64,000 nucleotides of DNA from Gaeumannomyces sp. JS-464 (Eukaryota > Ascomycota > Sordariomycetes > Magnaporthales > Magnaporthaceae), in the NCBI GenBank assembly GCA_002197995.1, contig NGZR01000001.1:9982001-10046000 (forward strand), written 5' to 3'. The notes beneath the pieces were generated by a model. It was not told where the DNA came from. It made no database searches and saw only the letters and a list, made by a program, of their open reading frames with translations. A program made the position numbers and the translations under genes. Below, piece after piece: positions 1-12,796 of this stretch (its first letter is position 1; each line of letters begins with the position of its first letter).

Positions 1-48
1 CTCCAGGGATTTGACGCCCGCAAGGTCCGTCCTGGATGCGCCGTTTGA

Positions 49-1821
49 CTGAGGCCATGGACTTGCCCGGTTGGAGAGGTCGAGAGGCATATCGGACGCC
101 AGCCCCCTCCGCCTGGGTTCGACAGTCCTCAATTTCTAGACGTGGCGCGCCGGTGGTTCTCCGAGTGCGTCCAGGCCCATCCGTCCTGCCGACCGCGGAA
201 GCCTTATTTCCGTCCCACGCGTCTTTTGGAGATTCTGTCCGACACACAGGCGCACATCGTCATTTCAAGGGACGAGAAAGTGACGGGGCCGTACGCCTCG
301 CTTTCCCATTGTTGGGGCAAGACAAAGAGGCTCAAGCTTCTCGACTCCAACATCGACCAGCTCCGCCAAGGCATCCAGATCGAAGACCTCCCCACCAGCT
401 ACCGTGAGGCCATCAGCGTGTGCCGCCAGTTCGGGTTTCGCTACATCTGGATCGACTCCCTCTGCATCATCCAGGACCAGAGCACCATGGAGGATTGGAA
501 GCGGGAGGCCGCGACCATGAAGGACGTGTACCAAAACTCCGTCATGACAATCGCCGCAGCCGCCGCAGCCGAGAGCTCTGAGGCGAGCTTCCAGTCTCGG
601 GATGCCTCCCTCATTCACCCGGTCCAGGTCCAGGCCCACTGGGAAGGCATAGAGCCGCATGCATCGAGTTACTACCTCGCCAACTCGAGGCTGTACGAGA
701 GCGAGGTCGAGGGCAGCCCCCTGTTCAGCCGCGCGTGGGTTCACCAAGAGGTGTCGCTAAGCCCGCGGACGCTGTACCTCACCGCGTCCCAGCTTTGGTG
801 GCATTGCTCGCGGAGCTGGGCGTGTGCGAAACGTATCCAAACGGTGTCCCGAGGGCCATGATCTTACCAGGCAGCCAAGCGGAGGCCCTGGAAGACGCAG
901 CACGCAACCCCAGGGCAGGCCGCAGATCCAGGCTCGATGCTGGAGCCTGACGGTGCCAACATGAACCGCCAGTGGATCAAACACGTCGAGATGTACACGG
1001 CGTGCCACCTGACGTTCCCGAGGGACCGGCTGGTCGCCTTCTCGGCCATCGCCAAGGCCGATCAGGAGAGGGATCCGGGGGACACGTACGTCGCGGGCCT
1101 GTGGCGCTCGCAGCTGCCGCGGATGCTCTGCTGGTCCACGTGGAAGACGCGCCCCTGCTACCGGCCGGCGCGGTACCAGGCGCCCTCCTGGTCCTGGGCG
1201 TCCGTCGAGGGCCCCGCCATCTTTGGCGACCTCCACACCTCGGAGCACATGATGGTGGCAGAGCAGCCCTGCGCCATTCTGGACGTCGCGACCTACCCGG
1301 TCGACGGCTGCGACGACACGGGCCTCCTCAGGGGCGGGCACCTCCGGGTGCGCGGGAGGCTCGTCCGGGTCGGCTGTCTGGACGGCCACGTATCCCTCCG
1401 GGAAGAGGGGAGCGGGTCCTGGGAGTACATCGAGGGCTCGGATGAGGCGCACGGGGACATGGAGCGGAACGAGTCCTGGACCACCTTCAGCTTTGACGAG
1501 TGCTCCCTCGGCGGGGAGCCGATCGTGTCCTACCTGGACGGCCTGACGCCGGATCTGGTGTCGAGCGGCCATATGGAGACGGTCGCTCGGGCCACAAAAC
1601 ATTGGTCGGCGTGGGTCGAGAGGTTCGACAAGATGTACGCACTGCCTCTTGTGGAGGCGGCCCGGGGAAAGGCTCTCTACAGTGGGCTCATCGTCGGCCA
1701 GTTTCAGGGCCGCGCGCCCGCCAACGTTTACCAGAGGATTGGCTATTTCTCCGCGATGGGAGATATCACTGTGAAGGCTCTAAAAGAACGTGGGGTAGAA
1801 CAGGAGATTGTCATCGTGTGA
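49..1821 (+). CDS. HET-domain (heterokaryon incompatibility) protein, 5'-partial, frame-disrupted
   Basis: The reading frame opened at 49 carries a typical HET domain. Visible motifs are YASLSHCWG (about 290-316), LPTSYREAIS (388-417), RYIWIDSLCIIQD (439-477), the MKDVYQNS block (520-543) and FSRAWVHQEVSLSPRTLYLT (724-783). HET domains act in allorecognition and cell death after fusion of unlike hyphae. The frame breaks twice. Near 820 the expected CETYPNGVPR segment moves to the frame starting at a multiple of three (about 831-860), because one base is missing. Before about 930 it returns to the first frame and runs to TGA at 1819-1821 (QWIKHVEMYTACHLTFPRDRL, then PSWSWASVEG). An in-frame TGA at 46-48 marks either an upstream intron or a further break, so the true start is not in view. 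It could be a decayed copy or a live gene with sequence errors. Family call is firm; functional state is not. Confidence 0.85.
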
Positions 1822-3582
1822 TTAGCCCATCTCGTGATATGTCACAGCTCTGTACCACACAAAATTGGGTCAGCGAGATGGGAATTTCATCTTTTTCTAT
1901 CTTTTTTCTTTTTTGCTCATCCAATTAGCATTTTGTGAAGCTCAGCTATGCTATTAGAATCCTATCTTGTCGTCTCGAACTTATTAATAAGTGCAACCTT
2001 TTTAAATCCTAACTCCGAGGCCGTCCGTCAAATTTGACATAATTTGGAAAGAGTTTCGAGGTTTTTAATCTAACCTTCCTTAGACCCGAATTTCCACGAG
2101 GATTTGGTTCCGGCGGAATCTGAGCTAAGTGTGTGGGAGCTTGTGGAAGCTTTCACGACAAGGGCGAGCATTCATCAATCACCAATAAATTGTCGGCTGT
2201 CCGGCGGGGCGTACAAGTCGGTCGGAGTTTGCTAGTAAAGGACACAGGTACTTTGAACAAATCCACTAGCCGCATCCACCGCCAGCCAGTCGTGGACAGA
2301 AGCAGCTTGTCTATATCCAAATTATTGGTGAGGAAACATTAGAATTTGGGATGAAACTCCCCTCTAGTCAACATGCATGCACCTAGTTTCCTTGGATTCA
2401 CGAGCCTGGAAATCAAAAAGAAGAAATACACGGAGGCCATGTAGACCGCTCTTTTAATGTGTAAATTGGGTGTAGAGGAGTTGTCGGAGCATCATTAAGA
2501 CAATGGCGCCACCGCGTGTCTTTTGGAATCCTTTACTCTTCGAAAGTGACGTTCCCTTGAAGCTGTGATCCAGTAGTTGTGTCCGCAGATTTGAAGTGTA
2601 TAAAACCTTGTAATTAATCAGCCGGTTGTTGTCACACTACAGATGATCCACGACTCAAAGGGATGAGCATCATGTCTTGTCTCGGCTCGCGCTAACATTG
2701 TCTCACTCCTGAGGAGCCTTGCCGACAAGACAACTAACTACCCTTGGGGCCTACAGAACAAAGATTATTGTGTTTAAAAATCTGACTTGATTTGTGTGTC
2801 CTCTAACTAGCAACTTTAACCAGCGAGGACCGTGATTCCTTTGCATTTCATCTCCATCCATCTCGGTTCGCATAATCTCGTGTGCAATCCCATCTCCTTT
2901 ACCTCTCCGCCCACGCGCGAACAAACCGATTCATCTCTCAGGATGAAAGAACAAGAACCAAAACATATCAAGTCTCCGAAATTTTGAGGTTAAAACAAAC
3001 AAGGGGTATCGTGACAGAGCGCGCAAAAATAGAAGAAAAATCGGTAGCGAGATAACCTCTCAGCCAAGATGCCGCTAAAAACTCAAAACATGAATCGAAG
3101 GAGTAAAAAAGACACCCCAAATATGTGGGTAGCTATGTCAACAGATGGCCGGGGTCTCAGTGCGAGCGTTGATGGAGCCAGTGGATTTTAGGTTAGTATG
3201 CCAGAGGGGCCATGTCTGGTTGCCAGCCAAATTGGTCGAGAGAGGACGGGATTTTGTGTGGGCTTGGAGAAGCCTGGTTTTCAAGTTTTTTTATAGGGTT
3301 TTTATGGGTTAGGGATGACGGGTCAAGGAGAGGTGTTAAAGAGCGACAGTGGTCGGAGCGACAGGTGTAAGGAAATGAGAGTCGAGTGAGTGTAAGGGTG
3401 TCTCAAGAGGTGTACTCTGGACGGTCGGCTTGTGTAAGGAAAAGGGCGTCCGTTGAGGACAGGTGGGGTGTGTTGTCTCGCTCGATATTGGCATGGCATC
3501 CTTTCGTGTGGCATTGTCCCGGCATACATCACCTTGCGCGTGTCGCCCTGGTATTAGCCCGGCTTCGTCCACGCCTCGATAT
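1822..3582. other. gene-free AT-rich stretch between convergent genes
   Basis: This interval lies between the 3' ends of the HET gene and the gene on the minus strand at 3583. It is visibly more AT-rich than the coding DNA around it. No reading frame longer than about 70 codons looks protein-like up to 3320. Frames after that overlap the 3' flank of the next gene. No tRNA, terminal repeat or transposase remnant was recognised. Confidence 0.6.
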
Positions 3583-6186
3583 TTAGCCGGATAGAGAAGT
3601 CTCGGACAGGCGATTGTCGGCCGACCAGCTCTTCCTCTTGACGTCCGTCGACGACCTCGGTGACAGATCCAGCAGGCGGGCGCTGCCGGCGCTAATGTGC
3701 CGTGCATGGCCCTGGCTGAGGTTGATGCTGGTCGCTCGCTGCAGGCGGCCGACCTCTTCAGACGCATTGCTGATTGGCGATGCGGGCGATGGGGGATCCC
3801 GGCTCGCTGTTGTCGCCAGAAGCAGTGACGGGTCTCACCATGTTAAGGAGACCTTCTCTGCTCTTAATGCGTCCTGCGGGAGACGGCCGGACGACCTCGG
3901 GCTGCTTGCCGCTCACGGCTCCCCAGCGGGGATCGTCCTCCTCATCGCTCGAGGGTCTGAGCTCGCCAGCAGAGTCGTGACCGGCCCAAGTCGCCGGATA
4001 TCCCATGCCAGAGGTTCGGCTGGCAACCCTATTGAGATACTCGTCGTCGGCAATGCCAGCAGAGTCGTCTGCGTTCTCGCCAGCCTCCGTCATGTCGTCA
4101 TCCGGGCCTTCGAACATTTGCACGGGACGCTGCTTCATCTGCGAAAGTCGGCCACTCTTGACGCGGCCCGAAAGCCATGAGCCCTCTGAATCGATCGACG
4201 CTAGCGACATAGATTGCTGCGGCTCGAGGGAGGGTTCGACTCCGTCTCTGAATAGGGAGGACGGCGTGCGTCTCATATCATCGGACGCAGGCGTGTCATA
4301 ACGCCTGCCGGGGATGTTGATGGGGGCGGTGGGCGCGGGCATCGCGCCAGCCGGAGGGGAGTCCTGCTCCATGATTACGGGTGGCATCACGTCGAAATCG
4401 GGTGATTGTATTCGTGAGTCCGGGGGCGACAGAGGATGCTCGGGGAGATCCTCCCGGAAGCGAGACCGCGTTCGTTTCGGGGCGTAGGGTCCTCGGCCGG
4501 TAGCGACTGGTGGGATGAAGGTCACGTTGAACGGAGATATGGTTTGTGTTTGCGCCGGCGGTTGGGTCGACATGGAATCGCGCGAGGTGTTGGAGAAGGA
4601 CGAGGGTCCCGAGCTTCGCTTGGTCCTAAGACCCCACTTGAAGAACGAGGTCCAGGACATGGGGCTCGAGACGATGCCTCAGATTCGTTGCGCGGGGTTC
4701 CTGAGATGTCTGACTGCGCATTCTCCGAGAGAGGCGACTTGGAGCGTGACTTCTTGGAGCGCAAGAAGCCCTTGATCTTGGGGCTCTGCTCTTGCGCTAG
4801 AGGCATGATAGGCTCCTCGAGACCCTCCTTGCCGGGCGATGTCGGTTCCTCTGGGACGATACTATCGACCCGGTGGAAGACGTCCAGCGGAAGCTGGGAT
4901 TCCTCCATCTCGCCACCAGCGCCGTTGGGGCTGGCGGCAGCAACATCCTCGAGGCGCTTCTCCGACTTCTTTGTTGAGGAACCACTGGATTGGCGTCGTT
5001 TTGAGGACGTAACAACAGCCGAAGTCGTCTCGACTCCAAGGCCGACAGACTCGCGACCAAGCACGCCGCGCTCGAGGTTCGGCGGCGTCTCTCTGCCCTT
5101 CTCGAGGCCCCGCCTCTCTTTCTCGGCTTGACGGGCAAGCTTGCTCTCGATCCTCTCTTGCTCGCGCTGGCGCTTCCTTTCCCTCCTCCTCTTGTCGCGC
5201 TCCATGAGCTCTCTCAGGTCGCTGGCATCGAGATCGTTGGCGAGATCGTCGACTCGTTTGTGCGCCTTGAGTGTGGCCTCCGGAATCTGCGATTTGCCCG
5301 AGATCTTGCGCTTCTGGGAGTCGGAGCGCGCGGGCGCCGCCCCGGTGATGGACTGCGAGGGCGTGCATCGTGGGTTCATCGTGCGCCTCAGGGTGGGCTT
5401 CGGGGCGAGGACATCGAAAGCAGAGACTTTGTAAGAGACCTGCTCAGAGTCGGAGGACAAGCTAGAGTGGATCGACTCGGCGAGCGGGAGCGAGACATCC
5501 GAAGGGTGTTGCTCTCTCTCCCAGGGGTGCTTCACAAAGGCGAAGCCGCCCGACTTGACGCGGCGGCTGTCCTTCTTGAGGGGCCGTCCAGAGGTCCAGG
5601 CGTCGGTGGCGGGCCGCACCGGGGTGAAGTCCCGCAGGGCCTTGAGCTCGGCCTCGCGCTCACGATCATGCGAGTTCTTCCTCCGCTTGCTCAGTTTGTG
5701 CGACATTAGATGGCCGCCGTCGCGCTTCGTTGCGTAGAGGGTGGGGACACGATCGAAGGAGGCATAGGCGGTGCCCCCAGGCATGGGCGAACCCGTCTCC
5801 TTATTCTCCTGGCCTGGTGTCAACTGGGGATGGGGGCCGGGTGACGTGGCGGGGTTGGACCCTGCAGTGCGTGACGGCGGTGGGGCCGACTCCTGTTTAG
5901 ATTTTCGGCTGTTTTTTCTTCGTCCGACCAGGATATCATCCCTTCGTCCCGACTCGAAGCTGTAGGTCCTGGTCAGCCTCTGCAGCCTGCTCGGGCGCCG
6001 GTGGACAGGGTCCGTGCCGGGGAGCTGCGCCGCGTCCACGGACAGTGGCAACAGCACGTCGTCCGGGGCAGGCGTTGCTGAGGTGGCGGGCGCGGTTTGT
6101 CTCCTCGGGACGTGCGCATCGTTTGCGTTGGCGGCGCGGATCGAGCGTTTCCTCCGCGTCCTCCTTCGAAAGAGCCACAGAGCCAT
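3583..6186 (-). CDS. conserved fungal protein of unknown function, Ser/Pro/Arg-rich, two frame breaks
   Basis: The frame starts with ATG at 6186 (MALWLFRRRTRRKR, a basic N-terminus) and gives about 867 residues once two breaks are bridged. At about 4661-4664 a C appears to be missing from a CCCC run on the coding strand, shifting SSRAP into the MSWTSFFKWGLRTKRSS frame. At about 3768 the frame shifts again (one extra or two missing bases), because the next frame reads NASEEVGRLQRATSINLSQG and ends naturally at TAA 3583-3585. The protein is largely low-complexity and disordered. It has a charged helical stretch rich in RKRQREQERIE near 5150-5230 and an FNVTFIPPVATGRGPYAPKR segment near 4470-4530. 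No enzyme motif, signal peptide or membrane segment is seen. It probably belongs to a Pezizomycotina-specific family; I cannot assign a function. Without the bridging it would be miscalled as two genes. Confidence 0.75.
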
Positions 6187-9100
6187 GGTGGCTGGCGGGG
6201 TTGCGGCGTCCCCGCGGAGCCACTGGCGATACTATGCTAAGTTAAGCCTTTAGCTAGCGTGCTTGATTGACCGCAACTTCAATGCTGCGCGCAGAGGGTC
6301 CGCTGTCGGCGGGATGAGATGGGATCCTTGGGTTCGCGTTGGAGGAGAGGGGCATCCTTAATAGGCGCGGTCGTAAGGGTGGCTAGGTAAAGCGAGCGAC
6401 GGGCTGAGTGGACGGCCAGATAGGTTGGTTAGCATTGGGCGGGCTTGCAGTCTTTTTCTTGCTGCTTCTTGCAGTCCTTCAGTCAACGTTGTCGCAATGA
6501 CTCCCAGACAGCATTGCCCTCCCCGCAGCAGACAAAACGCCGGCCTCGGGGTTGAGCTCCCGAAACAATCCTTCAGCCGGGCCTTTTGCAAGCGCACTGT
6601 TCCAGGCTCGTCTGTGCGGCCGACACGGTCGCAATGACTTTGTGCCGACGGGACGGAGCTTGAACCTGTCGCTGTGGAGCCACGAAGAAGGCTCGCGGAA
6701 AGATGGAAGGAAGTAACCTTACCTAGTGGCGGTTCTTTGCATTAGATAGTATGGAGAAAAGCCCATTGATTGATATCCTGCTTGACTCGCAAAGCAGACG
6801 GCTAAGCAGCAGATGCGTTCGATCCCAACAAAACGAAGGTAAATCGAGATGGATGCGCAAAGCCAACAAACGGCAGGCGAGTGGTGGTGGTTGTGGTGCG
6901 GGATGGGTTTTGCTGCACCAGGTCAGGTCACAGGCCGCAAAAGGGCGGGGGCAGGGGGACCTGGGGCGGATTTGAGGAAGCATAGGTTGAACAAGAGGTC
7001 GGGCAGGGCAGGGGGCAGCCGTGGAGGAAGGGCGGAAGGGGGCGAGAAGCGAGAAGCACAGGGCCCTTGGCCCAGCATCAGCGCCGGCAGACCACGGCAA
7101 GGTACCCGCGGGGTGGGTCCAGCGAAAAATGGAGATGTGGGTGCGACGGAGAACACGATGGCGGGCGAGGAATGGCCGTTGCACTTCTCTTGCCCTGAGC
7201 AGCTTGCATGCTGGGTGCCTGGCTGGGAGGACCAGTCAGGGGAACAGGGCGCGCCCAGCCAAGGACGAAGCAACGACTGGCGATAGACTGGCGCTGCGTG
7301 CATTGTACTCTGCCAGGCGACGGCGGGGGCAAGCAGACTGGGAAAGACAAGAAGGCTACTGGACGCCTCCACTCACACCCAACGCGGTAGCATCGAGCAG
7401 CCCACCGGCCACCAAACCGTGGCTCCTGGTGGGCTGAGGGTGGAAAGCCGAGACTCTTCCGTCAGGGGATTTGCTTTCCGATCCGCCGTCAGACCTTTGG
7501 GGGTGGCGAGGGCAAGTGACTTGGGAGCGGCGCAAGGGGTGGCGGGAGAGGACGATGGGAGACGCTGACGACGCCGCCACAGCCCGTCTTGCCCGTCACC
7601 TGTGCTACGAAGGCTGCTGGTGCACCAAGGCCACCTGCCAGGTACTGAGGTACCTGTCCTCGCGGAAGAGCAGCCGCAAATCAGGGCCGACCACTCAGCG
7701 CCGTGGCAATCTCTCGCAGATCAGGGAAGGGATCATCCTAGAGTCGACTGGCTCGAGGGCCAATGTTGGGACTCGTGGTCTTTGTTCCGGCTCAACTGAA
7801 CTGAACACTCTAAACGTTCTTGTTCCAATTGGATTCCATTGTTGCAACGGATGGGCAACGCCGCCATCCTTGCTCAATCGTCCCGCGGCAGGGAAGCGAA
7901 GAAAAAAAGCAAGAATCCATACCTTAGGTGCGTCAAAGTGCGAACTTTGGCTGCCGTGTCGTTGCTTTTTGGGCCACAGCTCCGCCCCGATAGATAGCTT
8001 GAAACGTTTACACATCCGCCTGGAGGGAACATTATGCTTTTTTCCTTGCTTCTTTTTATTTCCCACATCAGACGAGGAAGGCAGGCTGGGCAAAAGGATA
8101 TCTCCTCAACTGTTCTTCGGGCGCGGTCGGCCATAACTCAGAGTCAATCGAATGGAGGCACTGCTACTATCGGGTCATACAAGGTGCAGACTGCCTGGCT
8201 TCAGGAGTCCACGTTGTCGATGTCAGACGAAGACGGCAAGCGGCAGCATGTGCACGGTTATGCGTAGGCCTGCGTTGGGGGTGGTGCGCTGGCCGAGCAG
8301 GCGGGCAGGAATTGGGTTGATTCCCCAATCCCAATTCCATCCTCCGCCCAGGCAAAATCAAAATCTCGAGCGCCCGTCCCCAGTCACCAGTCCCCCGCTC
8401 GCGCTCTGCAGACAGGTGTGTGTGACTGCGAGCCTGCAGACGCAGGGGCGAGCCAAGCTAGCAAGCAAGAGGACCCGCCCGGGCAGACAGACCGCCGCAA
8501 AACAGGATCGGCGGGAAGCCAATGACGTTTGCTCCCAAATTTGCATCGCCCATGGATTCCTCAGCCACCAGGAAAACGGGAAGCGAACGACACATGACCG
8601 ATACAATTTTGAATTTTCCGATACCGCTTGCAAGGGATACGAGAAGTGTGCTCACTTCCATCTCCAGAGCGGACCCGTTGTGTTCGGATTCATGCTTTCT
8701 GTTCTTTGGTCGTTCGTTAGGCATGAACAAAAAAGGGCTGGGGCAATGCTTCTGGAAAGATGGCACCAGCCAGCCAAATGTCTGGCGCCAGCTCTGCTTG
8801 CCCACCCGATACGAGCCCCGAAAACCTTTCAACCTATCACGAACGCCACTTTTTTTTCTTCTTTTTTTTTTTTTTCCGTCCTTCTTTCGGGCTGGCCCCC
8901 CCCCCCTCCCCTGTACAGCTTGACCTGCCTGCAGCCGTTGTTGTGCTCGCGGTGGCTGTCGGACTTACACGCACCTACCCTCACACGGAGGCTGTCTGGT
9001 GTCCTTCTGGTTGCTCTTCTCGTGGATGCGTCCTCCCTGCTCTCATGCCACCGCAAACTTGCTGGCTTACATGCACAAGTGGAAAAAAATTTCTTTGGTG

Positions 9101-11007
9101 GGCATTTTCCCACATCCAGGGTCTTTGTCCCCTCATCCTCAAAGAATCTTCTCGCCGCGTTTCAATTCCAATCCTTGCCAATATCAACCGTAGGTATGTA
9201 TATCCGACCCGCCCCAGGGGCCACTTGGACAAACGTCCCACCTCCCACCGGTTCTCCGGTTTGGCCGTGGATCTCTCTTCTCGGATCCGCAGATTCCACA
9301 CTCGCCGTCCGACGAGACAGAGAGAGACGGTGACAGAGCCCGTGCCGTGGCGCCGAAAACTACATATTCATGCGGCTTGACCTCTTTTGGCTAAAACCCG
9401 GGCCGTTCAGACCGCACATGCGTACTCCCTGCCGGCATACGTGCTCTGCTGGGAATGGATAGTTTGCAGGTTTCGGACGATCTCAATCTCTATCTGCTCA
9501 GCATTGGCTTGAAATGCACCATCAATTCTCCGTCGCGGTTCAACGGTGGCGATTACCTAGTAGTCTAGATTTCGAGCATCCGATTGCTTGCATCCGGGCA
9601 GGCCAACAACCTGCATGCTCCTATCGGACTTTTTTTTGCTTTTCCTTTTCGCAACGGCGGCGCAGATTGGATGGCGGCCACAGGGTAGAGACGATGATGT
9701 GGCGGTGGGCCATACGCCGCTCTGCAGACGCATAAACAGCACAAGTCAGTGTGCAAGAATTGTGACCCAATGTCGGTGCTGTACTCTGTGGGTGCCACGC
9801 AGGCAAGACAGCCACTGACCTTGGCCCTAGACAGGCCGGCAGCCGGGGGATTTAGCTTGCGCTCCGGGTCTCAAACTCACCGACAAGCACCAGTCCCTGG
9901 AAAACCCAGGCAGGGCTTCCGCCGCGGGGGATACACCACACGGACCGTGGCGCTGTGATGCCTTTGGCGAAAGGGTCCAGTCGGACGTCTCCCCGTGGGC
10001 CATGCCGGCGCTCGGGCCCTGCACACAGAACCCCCACGGCAGCCTCCTGTCGTCCTGACGCGCGAATCACATACGCCGGCTGCGCATGATTGGCTGGCCA
10101 TTCATTCCAGCTTGGACGGCGTCGGGGCTTGGAGGGCAGGCATCTCTTCTGCGTTGGGTTCGCTTGTCAGGCAGCGGGAGAACGGGCAAGGCCGGCAGCT
10201 GATGTGCAAAGCAGGTGTCCTCTGAGAGACGCCGGCTTGTGTCCGTGTTTCCCATCGCAGCTGGCCTGCAAAACAAACAATCTGCTGGCAATATAGAGAT
10301 GGAATTAACAAGTGCTCGTAATAACTGGGACAGCTATTGCTAGCCAATCTTCGCCCATCCCTTGGTCCGCAGCGGCTGCATCTGAAGCCATCGTGGATAA
10401 GCCATTATAACTGGCACTTTACAACCTATCCAATCGGCGCAGCGCAAACTGGGCGTCTTGATTACATGATTCCCTGGAAGGCCAATGGCATCCCAACCGC
10501 CCCCAGCTAGAAGCAGGAGGGTTTGAAGAGCTGAGGCCAAACAGCCCAAGGCGCTGGTGCGGCTTCACGATCGGATTTGGCAAATTGCTGATAACTGCGC
10601 AACACGTAGGCGACGGTGAAGGCATCAAGTATGGCGGCAAAGTGGTTGGAATGGCGTGTGAATGGGGCAGGACTTTGTATACTCGGCGCTGTGGCTCGTG
10701 CAGTTTGAAGGGTTCAATAGGGTCACGCGGCTTAAGCTATTGCCCCACCGTTTCCTGTTCCCCAGGCGACGACCGGCCCGCGCCTCCGTCTGTGTTTACA
10801 TGCAATCGATATCGGCGCAATTTGTCGCTTGGAATTCCTCGACGGCACTTCAACTCGTAGCCAGGATATCCAGACGCGCCGACCCCACGCAAGTCTACGC
10901 GACAAGAGGCAGGCAGCCAGCAATTTGCGTCTAGGATAGAGCCAGACCTCAGCACACCGCTCCCACCAACCAGCAGAGCAGAGTCCTGTCGAACCCCCAC
11001 CAGCACC
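6187..11007. other. long divergent intergenic region, no supported gene
   Basis: This 4.8 kb lies between the start codons of the minus-strand unknown gene and NUF2. Several open frames exist, the longest 8152-9333 plus. None has a recognisable domain, coherent codon use or splice structure, and they run through low-complexity DNA. A T-rich block lies at about 8850-8876, followed by a C run near 8898. It presumably holds the promoters and leaders of both flanking genes. Short unrecognised or non-coding transcripts cannot be excluded. Confidence 0.5.
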
Positions 11008-12493
11008 ATGGCGTACAATCCGCGCATGTCCATCATCCCCGCGTCGCAGCAGCAGGGCCGCGGCAAGGCGGGGAAGCGCGAGAAGGAGGAGGCGGACCTG
11101 ATGATCCTGCGCGACGCCGAGATCGTGGGCTGCATCCGCGACCTGGGCTTCCCCAAGTTCGACTTTGCCGACCTCGAGAAGCCGAACCCGCTGCAGGTGC
11201 AGATGATCTTCGAGGTCTTCGCCGAGAAGACGATGAACGTGACGCGCGAGACAGTCGACCCAGCCATGCGCGCGGCCGCCGACGAGGTGTGCGGCGAGGA
11301 CCTGGGCGAGGCGCTGATGCCGAGCGACACGCGCAACCTCATGGGCTTCTACGCCGCCTTCCGCCAGCTGCTCGTCGCCTGCGGCGTGCCTGACTTCAGC
11401 TTCTCCGACATGTACAAGCCCACGCACCGCCGCCTCGTGCACCTGCTGTCGTACCTCATCAACTTTGTGCGCTTCCGCCAGGGCCACGCCGAGCTGTTCG
11501 TCGAGCACTACGACCGCGTCAACGACGCAAAGGCCCGCATCGACGAGCTCTACGCCGAGAACCAGGACATGGACGCGCGCATGGACGACCTGCGCCGCAA
11601 CCGCCGCAACATGGAGGCCCTGGCCCAGGAGAAGACGCGCCGCAACGAGGACCTGAAGCGCCGCCTGCTCGAGCTGCGCCGCAACCAGGAGCGCGTCGCC
11701 GCCCGCCTCGAGGAGGCCAAGGCCAAGAAGACGGAGCTGGCGGGCCGCCTCGAGGCCCGCACCGCCGACAAGCTGGCCCTCAAGCAGGAGAGCGCCAAGC
11801 TGCGGCCCTACACGCTGCAGAGCCCGTCGGCCCTGCAGGCCAGCCTGGCCGACCTGTCGGCCACGCTCAACGCCGAGCGCGCGCACATCGACTCGCTGGA
11901 CCGGCGCGCGCGCGCGCTCCAGACCTCGTCCGACTCCTTCACCGTCGTGTGCGCCGACGTGGCCTCGTGCATCAAGCTGCTCGAGGAGGTGGGCGCCGAG
12001 CTGGCAAAGGAGGACGAGGAGACGGCACGCAAGTCGCGCCAGCGCGACGCCCTGGCCGAGCGCGGCGCCGGCGTCAAGGCCATCGAGCGCGAGGAGTCGA
12101 TGCTGCAGCGCCAGCTGGCAAAGTGGAACGAGCGCACCGACCGCCTGCGCGAGCAGAGCGCCCAGCGCGCCCACGAGGCCAAGGAGAAGATGGAGGAGCT
12201 CAAGGCCGTGCACAAGCGCCTGAACGAGGAGAGGACCGAGAAGGGGCGGGATATGGAGAGGCGGCGGGTGCGGATCGAGCAGACCGAGAAGAAGGTTCGT
12301 CTTTGCCATGGCTTCTATATCATCCCTTTTTTTTCTTCTTTTTTTTGTGCCCTTCACGCTAACCTGACTGTAACCACAGATGCAAGATCTCAAAGAAAAC
12401 ATTGAGAGGGAGGTCCACGACGCCCATGACGAGTACCTGAAGCTCGAGGCACACATGAAGCTGTATATGACCGAGATGGAGCAGGCATTTTAG
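11008..12493 (+). CDS. NUF2: kinetochore protein NUF2 (NDC80 complex subunit)
   Basis: Two exons, 11008-12294 and 12380-12493, give 466 residues. The intron is 12295-12379 (GTTCGT..CACAG, phase 0); the last exon encodes [20 protein letters not shown] and ends at TAG 12491-12493. The N-terminal part (about residues 28-150) carries the conserved NUF2 calponin-homology-like head: [26 protein letters not shown], then FYAAFRQLL and the block [17 protein letters not shown]. From about residue 160 to the end the sequence is a continuous coiled coil rich in E, R, K, L and A. NUF2 pairs with NDC80 and binds microtubules at the outer kinetochore. The start is supported by CACCATGG context and by good agreement with family N-termini. 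Frame is intact. Confidence 0.93.
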
Positions 12494-12796
12494 GCCTGCT
12501 ACATCTCAACTTCCCTGTCTTGCACTCCTGTCTGTTTGGCTTTGGATACCTTGCATAAAGGGTGGATCTAGGATACCCGGAGTACGGCGTTGGCTTCATG
12601 TGGCAGTAGAATCACGATAAACGAGTTATGCGAGTTGGATTTTCGGGCCAACATGTCTCTTTTGGGTGGAAACCATTATCAATTGCATAATGGTCTTTTG
12701 TAGCTATTGGTATAGTCATATCACGTTCTCGGTGTGTGACTTTTGTGAGAGCCCTTTTCGTCCCAACAATATTTGCAGCCAAAGTTGCCATGCGCC
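12494..12796. other. short convergent spacer
   Basis: About 300 bases separate the 3' ends of NUF2 and the minus-strand gene that follows. It is presumably shared 3' untranslated DNA. No other feature is seen. Confidence 0.5.

Noticed and set aside
8152..9333. 393-codon plus-strand frame in the region upstream of NUF2
   Set aside because: Runs through T- and C-rich low-complexity DNA, no domain, and frame composition unlike neighbouring genes.
10732..12456. Long open frame on the minus strand opposite NUF2
   Set aside because: It mirrors the GC-rich codon structure of NUF2, has Leu/Val/Ala/His-rich nonsense composition and no domain.
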